Shown here piece by piece: positions 47,483-57,219 of a DNA stretch of 64,000 nt. A program made the position numbers and the translations under genes. Origin of the DNA: Anastatus disparis. Lineage: Eukaryota; Arthropoda; Insecta; Hymenoptera; Eupelmidae. Each line of letters opens with the position of its first letter. Position 1 is the stretch's first letter. The notes beneath the pieces are model-generated. The model saw only the letters and a program-made list of their open reading frames with translations. It was not told the DNA's origin and ran no database searches. The stretch lies in contig JAFFSR010000292.1 of the NCBI GenBank assembly GCA_017163975.1, positions 1,123,501 through 1,187,500 on the forward strand, in the 5' to 3' direction.

Positions 47483-49594
47483 TTATAAAGCATATCGACT
47501 AACTAAGTAATCTGTATTATTTTTTTTTGTATATAAAAGAGGGAAAATTTTTGGTAAATCTTCAGATTTCATAACCCGATCCACACCAGTTTTTTGAATA
47601 ATATAAGCATGTAAATGCTCATCAAAAGTAATCTCTTCGAATACCAGTAAATGAAAAAATATATTTTCTTCTACTTTGATGATATTTACCATTTGTCCAA
47701 AAATTATTTCGCTTTCACTCATATCGATAACTATAAACGTTCCTATCTTATATAAAGTGCCATTAATGTAAACATTTTTATAACATTTTACTTCGTGAAT
47801 CTCACTGGAAAATTTTAAATAAGTAGGAGTACATTTAAAATCATTATTGTAAGACCCTAATTTAATATAACTTTCAGTTTGCAAGGTATGAATCATTTGG
47901 CACATTTGAAAAATTTGTTTTTTTGCTATTGTTATTAACAAGTTTTTGCTGCTATTCGTACCCGTTGCATTAGCTTTCAATTGGCGATGTCGGGATTCGA
48001 ACCTCATGCACCAAAAATTTATAAATGGTCCATTATTTAATAAAATTCTTGGATAATGGGTTAGCAAGTGGAATTTCGGCTTTAAAGGCCCAAAAAAATT
48101 AACATATAAAGAATTGTGAAGTGCAATCAAATTTTCTAATTTTTTTATATCTGAATAAATTACTCTTGGAGAAGTAACAATATCGATTATTTGCCTTAAA
48201 GCTTTATAAAGATCCCAAACTTTGTCATTCGATTCTATTAAGTCTCCGATAATTATCCCAAAATACCGGACAAAGCAAAGCGTCTCTGATGCTGACATTT
48301 TAATGCAAATTTCATTTTTTCCTTTAACGCAATTAATTTCAGGAGGCTTATTAGAAGATTCTATAGGACCAAAATCAAATTGTTTAACTTTTAAATTTAG
48401 AGTTTCCAACGTAAAATATTTTTTTACAAATACGTAATGTTCTATGATCGACTGCATTACATAAACACAAACTCCCTCCAGAACGTCGTGCATAAGATCT
48501 ACAGACACGTTTTCACTTATATGAAAATTATTAATTTTATTGAAAACACATCGTTCTTTCATTCCATTTACTTTAATAGATGGATTTTTAGCATCTTCTT
48601 CATACACTTCTAGCGTTCTTAGCAGTTTTTCATTTTCAACTGTTAGTGTAGCTGTTACGTCTGAAGAAACTTTGCAAATTCTGCAGAAATATTTTGATAA
48701 AAATGACTCAGTAAATCCAAAAATTCCATTCAATCCCAAGTTATCACCAATGACTAAAACTAATTGAAATTTAATTAAACGTGAAATACCTTCTGTCACT
48801 ATTCTTAATCCAAAATTTTGTAAATAATTAATTTCATTGATCAGTTTTTCAAATACTTTATTATTGCTACTATTTTTTTTATCTTCGGATCGTATTAAGG
48901 AAACAAAAAGAATGCTGCTTAATCGAGATGCAATATGATTTGGAAGAGACGCAATAGAAGCATAAACAGCCCCAAATTTATTCACACCAGCGTGACTTCC
49001 TAGTCCATTTCTCACTTCGAGATCATCATAAAAAAGATACAATGGAAGAACTAGATCATCTTCTTCTTGTGTATATTTTTTTTTCCATAGGTTAGCTTGA
49101 ATTATATTTGTTATAAAATGAGATTCTTTTTTAAGATCTTGCATGTATTTTAATATATCATCTAACAAGTTTGGTATCTCAAGAAAAATTTTCAAAGTTT
49201 TTCGCAAGGGTACATAAACACCTTTTTTTACTGTATGGACGAGTTTACGGACATCGCCAAAATATTGTTCTGAAAAAGATTCACGAACAGGAAATTCTTC
49301 ATAATCGACATATCCTTTTCTTCTTAATATATTTATACGCTTGTGCTCGGTCAAAATAGGATCTAGTAATGATTCATAATTAGAGAAACATTCATCAATT
49401 TCATGTATAAATGTTACATTATTTCGATTCAATATCTCGATAATATCTTTTTTGATCGACGGTAAATATACAAAACGTAAGAACTCATTAAAAAATGTAA
49501 TTACTTGATCAACTATTTTTCTAGAATAAACAGGATCGCCATATAAACACAAAATAAAACTTATTACGTGATTCAATAGAGAATAAGGATCCAT
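47483..49594 (-). CDS. tnp2-like CACTA/EnSpm transposase (703 aa)
   Basis: One uninterrupted frame starting at ATG 49594. The pattern is that of the DDE transposases of CACTA/EnSpm-type elements. First acidic pair Asp190/Asp191 in LYLFYDDLEVRNGLGSHAG, next Asp284 in LVIGDNLGLNG, a CRICK zinc-knuckle-like pair at 304-307, Asp366-His369 in VDLMHDVLEGV, KPKFHLLTHYP around 505-515, and the acid Glu533 in FWCMRFESRHRQLKAN. These would bind the metal ions that cut the transposon ends. The residue-to-role assignment is by family pattern, not by structure. No stop or shift is present. An N-terminal exon upstream cannot be excluded, because many relatives carry an extra N-terminal zinc-binding part. 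The gene lies about 130 bp downstream of the accessory gene, on the same strand. Confidence 0.87.
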   Translation of the reverse strand: MDPYSLLNHVISFILCLYGDPVYSRKIVDQVITFFNEFLRFVYLPSIKKDIIEILNRNNVTFIHEIDECFSNYESLLDPILTEHKRINILRRKGYVDYEEFPVRESFSEQYFGDVRKLVHTVKKGVYVPLRKTLKIFLEIPNLLDDILKYMQDLKKESHFITNIIQANLWKKKYTQEEDDLVLPLYLFYDDLEVRNGLGSHAGVNKFGAVYASIASLPNHIASRLSSILFVSLIRSEDKKNSSNNKVFEKLINEINYLQNFGLRIVTEGISRLIKFQLVLVIGDNLGLNGIFGFTESFLSKYFCRICKVSSDVTATLTVENEKLLRTLEVYEEDAKNPSIKVNGMKERCVFNKINNFHISENVSVDLMHDVLEGVCVYVMQSIIEHYVFVKKYFTLETLNLKVKQFDFGPIESSNKPPEINCVKGKNEICIKMSASETLCFVRYFGIIIGDLIESNDKVWDLYKALRQIIDIVTSPRVIYSDIKKLENLIALHNSLYVNFFGPLKPKFHLLTHYPRILLNNGPFINFWCMRFESRHRQLKANATGTNSSKNLLITIAKKQIFQMCQMIHTLQTESYIKLGSYNNDFKCTPTYLKFSSEIHEVKCYKNVYINGTLYKIGTFIVIDMSESEIIFGQMVNIIKVEENIFFHLLVFEEITFDEHLHAYIIQKTGVDRVMKSEDLPKIFPLLYTKKNNTDYLVSRYAL

Positions 49595-49723
49595 TTGGAC
49601 TTTGATATTTATGAAATAATTGTTTTTGAATTCGGGGTTAAATAATTACTGATTTGTTTGTTGGAAACTAACGAGAAAAAATTTAATTGAATGAATTTAC
49701 TTAAAAATTAGAAATACATAAGT

Positions 49724-52700
49724 CTAACAGTTACTTTTTATATTAAATTGTACAATAAACTTAGCTACGGTAACATAATTCTTAATATTATTAGTTTTAT
49801 AAACGAGCTTTTCTATGATAGACCACACGTAATCGCATACATAGGTTCGCATACGTAAAGCTGTAATGCATTTATAACATGCTTCTGTAGCTACAAGAGG
49901 GTCTGTATAGGAATATAATTTCGATTTTAAAACTACGTACACACTAGTTATGTTGTGAGTTGATCCTAGAAAGATCATATAGGGAAAAATATCTAAACCT
50001 AATTTCCTTATTTTATTTTCTTGCAATCTTCTTGCATCCTCTACATCCTCATTATCCTTAAAAAAAATATTAGATTAATCTTTTTGAATTTAAGATACTA
50101 GTTTTTTTTAGAAAATTTTTTATACCTTAAGGTGGAGAATAAAAGAATTAGCTATATCAGTTTTCGACACTTGAAATGTTTTATTTGAAATCTTGTCTTT
50201 ATAAGATTTAGTTACAGTTATGCAATATGGTAGTAAAAGCAAGGCTAACAATCCTGCATACTCATCTAAAAATAAAATAAGTAGTTACATTAGGGAACGT
50301 TTTACTTTCAATAAGCAAAAATAATCAAGTTAGTAAAGTTAAAATATTTTTAAAGTACTAGCCACAATTATATTAAATAAATTGCTCAAATATTAATTTT
50401 ACGAACCTCTTTTAATCAAGTGCTTATGAACTTTCATAAATGTATTCACATCTTTTATTTTTGTATTTTCACAAATTTTTAATATAACTGGTGCTATTTG
50501 CATCCAGGAAGATTGAAATAATGGGGAATTATCACTTGAATTAAGGCCCTTATCAATATTTTTATTTTCATTAAGTTGAAGAAAATCTGATTCAAGCTGA
50601 AAGATTGTAAAAAATGAAAATTTGTCGATAAATATTAAAGTTATTAAATAAACTCTATGAATATATTATAGACTGCTTTTAAACGTCCTCCAGATTCTAG
50701 AAATAAAGGTTCTGATCGTAAAATGTTTAAAAATTGCATAAGTATTTAAATTTGGGTCGCTAAACTTCAGAATATATAAAAAATATAGCAAATTATGATT
50801 TAAATAAATAATGAATTTAAATTCGAAATTGAATCTGGAGTATCTAAAGAAAAATAACCTCAAAATGCCACTATATTTGATATAATTTTTTTAATTTATT
50901 CATATAAACCATGACCAGTTAAAAAATAGAACCAGGATAAAAATGAAACCAGAGGTAAAGGGGTGGAGGGGAGGAAGAATCAAAAAAATTAGCAATTAAA
51001 TAAATCATTTTAATAAAATTCAAATAAATAAAATTTGCACAAACAAAAAATAAAAAAGAGTCTTAGTATAGTAACATAATACTCACTAAGCTAATACCAA
51101 TAGGTGGACGTATACATGGAAAACTGTTTAAGTAAATTTCCAATGAAATTTTATTTTTTATTGAAGAAAGAACCTCTATTCTAGTACTGAAAGATTGTTC
51201 CCAAGCTTGAATAATAATCGTGTTACTATATTGACTTTGATCAGAGTCTGTTAAACAAGCGGTGAACAATGTATCTACAACAAGGAATCGTTAAGTTAAA
51301 TTTTAACAATTTATTAGTCATCTTAAATATTAAAATGAATCATTTTTTTTTGCAACCTTATACCAAGAATTTTATAGTAAAAATAATATGAAAGTTAACA
51401 ATTGTATAGAAAAAGAAAAATAAAATTACTTTCTATTCCCAATAATTTATTTTCCGAAGTTTCATTTTTTTTTTTTGTACTTTTGATAAGTAATCCAGCT
51501 TCCCTCAATTGAGCTCTAAAAAACTTATAACAGGAATAAAGACAACCTTCAGCTGATCGACCCTCTCCTGTTTTACTGGATGATGGAGGCACATAAAAAA
51601 TTGTGGGATCTTGGTTCGGAAAAAGCTCTATTATTTGAGCACAAACTTTAATGAATTCTTCTTTACTTATTCTGTAATTAAGAAAAAGGAATTCCGAATA
51701 AGATTGATGAATTAATTATTATTAAAATCAGAATAATTACTTCTCAAATACCATTTGAAGCTCAAACATATATCATTTTTTCAAATTTATTGCAAATGAA
51801 TACATTGAAAATTATTATACGATTTTATAAAATATCAAAAAATTAAGTCCTTTGAATATAAACTGACTAATTTAATACAGAATCTTTTTTACCAATATGA
51901 AACCAGCTATAAACATTATTTTATGGTCATATACAAAATGAAAAATTTTACATTGAAAAATTAATTGCTGAAGTATTCATAGTTTAAAATCTAACCAGTT
52001 TTATTAAATAAACATGCTTCACCAATTCTATCATTTCGAACTGTCAATAAACTAGCTTACTTATAAAAAGGCTCTTTTCCTATTAACATTCGAGATACAA
52101 TTAATTCCTTCAATCTGCAAGAATCTAATGTTTTTGTCTCCTTATATTTTCCAAGAATTATATTACCAATGATATTATCAGGTTTACTCAAAAACCGGTA
52201 TAATTCATTGTTTTTGTAAGAAAATGCTAAAATCATTAGATTTAATCATTAGATATCAAGTTAAATATTTATAAGATTAAGTTTTTTTTTAATTCTATGA
52301 TTATAACGAAATTTTAATCATACTTTCAGCAATTGTAACAGGTTCTATTTGTGCAAAGTTAGAAACTGGCAAAATTGATTCTGCATTAAGAATTACGTTA
52401 CTGCCATCTGAACTTCCACATGCTAAAACAACTCCTAAATTCTCTTCACTTAAAGTATCCATCATACTTTCACTGTTTTCAACACTTTCCTGACTTGAAA
52501 CTGACAGATCTGTATTATTTGAAATAAAATAAATTTATCAACCCAAATATTTATCTATTGAATAAATTTTTTAATTTGGCCGATTAAATTTAATTAAATA
52601 CCACTGAAAAATAAGTGACGACTCACTATATTGATATTTATATTTTAAATAAATTATATGTGAATAATATAAATTTACACAATTAGTTCGTTTGAGACCA

Positions 52701-53000
52701 CTAATTTTACCCTTAAAAATACATTTCATTAGTAATTAAACATTTTTTAGAATAAAGTTAATTAAACGGACTTATATAAAAGGCATTAAACTTTTAAAAT
52801 TAAAAATGAATTAAACTAAAACTAAAAATTATAACTGAATTTAAAAAATAAAATAAATACTGATTGTATAATTTTATTTATTAAAATATCAAAGACAATT
52901 TATTTCTTATCAAATCAGTAAGGTTAGATGAACGTAAGAAATTAAAACCTTAAATGAAACTCTTACCCAATATAATTGAATAATCCATATCACTTTCCAT
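49724..53000 (-). CDS. CACTA accessory protein, 8 exons, 492 aa, unknown function
   Basis: Exons on the minus strand: 53000-52967, 52509-52324, 52226-52061, 51671-51430, 51274-51087, 50596-50407, 50265-50126 and 50056-49724. All have GT-AG borders and agreeing phases, and the frame is open for 492 codons after ATG 53000. The N-terminus is acidic and Ser-rich (SSQESVENSESMMDTLSEE). A middle block, LDSCRLKELIVSRMLIG then PPSSSKTGEGRSAEGCLYSC, continues with YKFFRAQLREAGLLIKSTKK and looks like a basic, helical binding domain. The C-terminal exon is hydrophobic and Cys-rich. I recognise no known family. In plant CACTA elements a second protein binds the subterminal repeats; a similar role is possible here but is inference. 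The region before the start has two GCGCGCTGC boxes (about 53140-53170). The intact splicing of so many small exons argues for recent selection or a very young copy. Confidence 0.75.
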
Positions 53001-53352
53001 CTTAACCCTTAGACTCACAGTGATTGAAACATCGGCTAAGTAAAGTTAAAAATATCACCTAAATCGAATAATTGCAATTGTAAAAATCTATAAGAATTCT
53101 GTTGCGTGGTAACGGACAACAAACTGCTTTTATTGCAGCGCGCTGCTTTCTTTCAAATTAAGCGCGCTGCAATTTTTCAAATATGGCGCTCAGCGTTCCG
53201 TCAACTTAAAGCTTACTGTCGAATCAAAAAGAGATAGTTTCTGGCTCTTTTAGAACCGCTTCTACCTCTTAATTGAACTGTGTCTGCTAACTCTCAAATA
53301 ATGTGCTAGCTGTCCCGCAGGAGACGGCAGCTCGCCAATATTTCTCTCCGTG
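53001..53352 (-). promoter_or_regulatory. Right terminal region of the CACTA element
   Basis: It holds the likely promoter of the accessory gene. GCAGCGCGCTGC and AAGCGCGCTGCAA form a repeated, partly self-complementary GC box pair about 20 bp apart, in otherwise A/T-rich DNA. The outermost 20-30 bp are the right inverted repeat, ending CTCCGTG at 53352. Confidence 0.5.
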
Positions 53353-56300
53353 TACTAGGAGATACGCGACAAATCGCTTTAAAGAGATTATTACTATTAC
53401 AAAAAAGATTCAAACTTAATAAAAATCTTGAAAATCAATATGTTAACGTAATAAATGAATACATAGCATTGGGACACATGTCAAAGACGGACTCAAAAAA
53501 TACAACTGAATTTTACCTGCCTCATCATGCAGTAATAAAAGAGGCAAGCAACACCACTAAATTGCGGGTTGTTTTCGATGCATCGGTAAAACCAGTGAAC
53601 GGACTTTCTTTGAACGAAACTTTATTAGTCGGCCCTACCATACAAGACGATCTATTTAGTATACTTGCACGCTTTAGACTCCATAACTACGTCATTATTG
53701 CGGATATAGAAAAAATGTACCGCCAATTTCTCGTTCGTACAGAAGACCGTAAATTTCAAAAGATTCTTTGGTTTAATAATAACGAAATTCAAGAATACAC
53801 CTTAAACACAATAACCTTTGGTGTCACTTCTGCACCGTTCTTAGCAATAAGATGCTTACATCAACTAGCAGATGACGAGAAAAATAAATTTCCATTAGCC
53901 TCGAAAATACTCAAAACAGACATGTACGTTGACAACATGCTGACAGGCACAAATACAAAACATGAAGCGTTCGAGATCATTAAACAAATGACCGGGATAT
54001 TAGACACAGCAGGTTTAAAAATGCGACAATGGGCAGCTAATGACCCCAGTATTCTTCGCGGCATAGCAGAACAAGATTTAGATTCAAATTTTGACCTTAA
54101 CTTAGACAATTCGTTAAAAACTTTAGGTATATTTTGGAGAGCCAAATGCGATCATTTCATTTACGAAATCAAAACAATATCTTTCAATGAAAAATTTACA
54201 AAACGTAAGATTCTTTCTGAAATTGCGAAAATATTTGACCCCATTGGTCTGTTGGGTCCTATTATCCTATATGCAAAAAAAAATCATACAAGATCTTTGG
54301 AAAGTCAAAATTGATTGGGACGAATCCATTCCTACCGATATACACTACAAATGGCATAAATTTTGTACACAATTGAATTCAATACGCGACATTAAGTTTA
54401 AAAGACAAATTATTTGTCACAACCATCAAAATATTGAATTACACGGATTTTGCGACGCGAGCGAAATAGGTTACGGTGCTTGTATTTACCTAAGATCGAA
54501 AAGACAAAACAATACTTATTATATCGCTTTACTATGCTCAAAATCAAGAGTAGCACCATTAAAAACACGTTCCATACCCCGCCTCGAACTATGCGCTGCG
54601 CAATTATTAGCCTGTCTATACACTCAAGTTATTAAAGCAATAAACATTAACATTACAAATACATATTTTTGGTCTGATTCAAGTATCACCCTAAATTGGT
54701 TAAATTCATCGCCTCATACATTAAAAACCTTTGTAGCGAATCGCGTCGCGAACATACAATCAAAAACTGACGTAACGAAATGGTATCACATACGATCAAA
54801 CGATAATCCTGCTGATGGACTCTCGCGCGGTCAATTACCTTGCGAATTTTTAGAAAACTCGCTATGGATAAATGGTCCCAGCTGGCTGCAGAAACATAAA
54901 GAATTTTGGCCGAAATCAAGTATACCCGGTTTAAATGAATTACCCGAAACGCGCAAGGTCATTTGTTTGAAAACGAATTCTCACTTAACATATTTTAATG
55001 AAATAATCGAAAGATTTTCATCATTTCGTAAATTAACACGCGTCATAGCTTTATGTCTTCGTTTCCATAAAAAATACCGCAAAACAGGGCCAATAGAAAT
55101 ACATGAATTAAATAGAGCTGAAGTAGTAATCATAAAAACAATTCAAGATATAAACTTTCAACGTGAAATTCATTCATTAGTAAATAAAAATACCCTGTCA
55201 GGTAAAAATCAATTGTTACCGTTAGATCCTTTTCTGGACAAAGATAATATTTTACGAGTGGGAGGGCGAATTCATAAAGCAATAATTCCCTTTGCCACAC
55301 GTCACCCTATAATTCTACCGCGTAACAACCATTATACAAACTTAATTATTAGACATTTTCATTTAATTAATCACCACACTGGTATTCAAAACACACTGTA
55401 CGCGCTGCGCGAAAAATATTGGCCGATCGATGGGCGTAATCAAGTAAAAAGAGAAATAAGAAAATGCATTACATGCTTCCGTGCCAAACCGCGTCTTATT
55501 GATTATAAAATGGGTAACTTACCTAGCGTAAGAATTAGACAGTCTCGTCCTTTCAACAACGTAGGAGTAGATTATTGCGGACCTTTTTTTATAAAGGAAA
55601 AGAAATTCAAAAATAAAAAATTTCTCAAATGTTATGTGGCTATATATGTCTGCATGACTACAAAGGCCATACACATAGAACTCGTGGAAGATCTTACAAC
55701 AGTAGCCTTCATCGGTTCTTTAAAACGTTTTATTGCTCGACGAGGTTTATGCGAAAACATATATTCAGACAACGGTACAAACTTTGCTGGGGCAAAAATG
55801 AGTTGAATGAATTACACACATTATTTCAGTCAAAAAATTTGAAAACAAAACTCGAAACCTTTACAAACGATCATAAAATTCAATGGCACTTCATTCCCCC
55901 AAATGCACCCAACTTCGGTGGTTTATGGGAAGCTAGTGTAAAACAATTCAAACATCATTTCAGGAGAGTAGCATATGACAAACGTTTTACCTTTGCAGAA
56001 TTTTATACTTTTAGTGTTGAAGTAGAGGCAATATTAAATTCTCGACCCTTAACCCAATTTTCAAATGACATAAACGACTTGACAGCCCTTACGCCTGGAC
56101 ATTTCTTAATTGGTGATTTAATAAAAGGCCTTCCTGAAAATAACTATACAAAAATCCCAGATAATCGTTTAAATGCTTGGGAAAATATAAATAAGATCAA
56201 ACAAGAATTCTGGACACGATGGCATAAAGAATACTTAAATGGATTGAATATGCGTCGAAATAAAAACTATAACAAGAAACAATTAGAACCAGGAGTATTG

Positions 56301-56483
56301 GTACTACTTAAGGAAGACAACCAACCAAGTTTACAATGGAATCTTGGCAGAATTACCGAAACTCATCCAGGTACCGACAATATCATCAGGACAGTAACAG
56401 TACAAACAAAGGATGGGCTCAAGAAACGTCCAGCTTCGAAGATCGCTGTACTGCCCATCGAGAATGAAAATGATAAAACATAA
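53353..56483 (+). pseudogene. BEL/Pao pol: RT, RNase H, integrase (two frameshifts)
   Basis: It begins in register with the protease frame (LGDTRQIALKRLLLLQKRF). Reverse transcriptase: about 53450-54260, with LRVVFDASVK, motif A VIIADIEKMYRQF, TFGVTSAPFLA, and motif C as YVDN at about 53930, where YVDD is expected. RNase H: LHGFCDASEIGYGA at about 54440. An H2C2 zinc-binding region lies at about 55360-55490. The integrase core has Asp in GVDYCGP, Asp in YSDNGTNF and Glu in GGLWEASVKQ. The C-terminal domain ends at 56483. One extra A at about 54274-54283 and one missing A at about 55794-55798 shift the frame. Together with the insertion and the gag stop, this copy should not be autonomous. Both shifts lie in A runs and need read-level confirmation. 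Confidence 0.9.
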
Positions 56484-56577
56484 TATTCTTAACTTAACAT
56501 TTTCTATTTTTAACATAATAATTTCAATTTAATGTAATCTAAGTCAAAATACATTGTTTTCATTGATCGAGTTAACT

Positions 56578-56595
56578 CTCTCAAGGGGGGGAGTA
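56578..56595 (+). promoter_or_regulatory. Polypurine tract of the BEL element
   Basis: CAAGGGGGGGAGTA directly precedes the TGT start of the 3' LTR. A purine run at this place primes plus-strand DNA synthesis in LTR retrotransposons. Confidence 0.85.
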
Positions 56596-56926
56596 TGTAC
56601 GCGCTCGTACAATTTGTTTCTAATGTTGTATTATTGCTGTAGTGTAAATCATATTTTTCATCATTCATTCATCAATGCAAATTCAATTTAAAGAAAATTC
56701 ATTCTTAATATTCTATTTTTAAATATATACACAAAGTCGCAAATATTCAAAATCACAAATTTTTACCGTCAGAACATAACTGTTGTAAAGCCATAAAAAA
56801 AGGGTCTCTTTCCTTAAGCAAACTATTCAAGTAAAGATTACGGGGTTTTCCTCAACTTAAACATTACTGTTTCATGAATCTGCCATATGTCCGAATTTTC
56901 TCTAAAAGTGTATAACTGTCTTTTTG
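56596..56926 (+). repeat. 3' LTR of the BEL element, truncated by Penelope insertion
   Basis: These 331 bp match 42953-43283 with two substitutions (one near the ATTCATYAATGC word, one near ATGAATYTGCC). Identity stops abruptly at 56926, where Penelope-like sequence starts. The rest of the LTR should lie beyond the right edge of the window. Confidence 0.92.
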
Positions 56927-57000
56927 TAGTTATAAGAAACCAACCTCTGGGAGATAAGGCCAAATAAGATCCACAAAAAATTAGATCAAATATTTATTTT

Positions 57001-57038
57001 CAGTTACGTTTCGTTGGTAATATTTCCAACCTCTTCAG
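57001..57038 (-). ncRNA. Hammerhead-ribozyme-like motif, Penelope copy A 3' repeat
   Basis: On the minus strand the core reads CTGAAGA, then a 5-bp stem GTTGG/CCAAC with an 8-nt loop, then GAAA and CGTA. A three- to four-pair outer stem (TAGT/ACTG) flanks the core. The ACGT after GAA is self-complementary with no loop, so a third stem could form only between two molecules, as described for Penelope-type hammerheads. One unpaired G lies between CTGAAGA and the stem, a departure from the strict consensus. Its place in the terminal repeat fits self-cleavage of tandem transcripts into units. Activity is not shown. Confidence 0.6.
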
Positions 57039-57219
57039 ACTATACAAAAAAAAACTTACAATTAAATAAATAAATTAAAACGCTTACAGTTAAAAATAAA
57101 TTAAAACACAAATTTTAACATTTCACAATTTGTACATACCTAAGTTAACATCAATTAAAATTTGTACATGAGGATAACGCTCATTTAGTCAGACTGAAAG
57201 TTAAAAGTAAACAAATCGT

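Larger units (their letters stand above)
46486..53352 (-). mobile_element. CACTA/EnSpm-like DNA transposon, 6.9 kb, two genes
   Basis: The left end CACGGAGAAAAAAAAAGG and the reverse complement of the right end (CACGGAGAGAAATATTGG) form short inverted repeats of the CACNN type. Flanking TA on both sides fits a 2-bp target duplication. The insertion point is in the BEL pol frame, which is restored in register without the element. Subterminal direct repeats lie inside the left end. Two genes are on the minus strand: a tnp2-like transposase (47483-49594) and, upstream of it, an eight-exon gene (49724-53000). With both ends and intact genes it could be an autonomous copy. Confidence 0.85.
42953..56926 (+). 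mobile_element. BEL/Pao LTR retrotransposon with two nested insertions
   Basis: The 5' LTR starts TGTACGCGCTCG at 42953, and the 3' LTR starts with the same word at 56596 after a purine-rich tract. Between them lie gag, an aspartic protease, RT, RNase H and integrase in the BEL/Pao order. Over the 331 bp visible in both LTRs I count two substitutions, so the insertion is young. A CACTA-like transposon interrupts pol at 46486-53352, and a Penelope-like element truncates the 3' LTR after 56926. The right end and the target duplication of the BEL element are therefore not visible. Confidence 0.93.

Noticed and set aside
48222..48767. Plus-strand open frames opposite the CACTA transposase
   Set aside because: Shadows of the 703-codon minus-strand frame, with no independent support.
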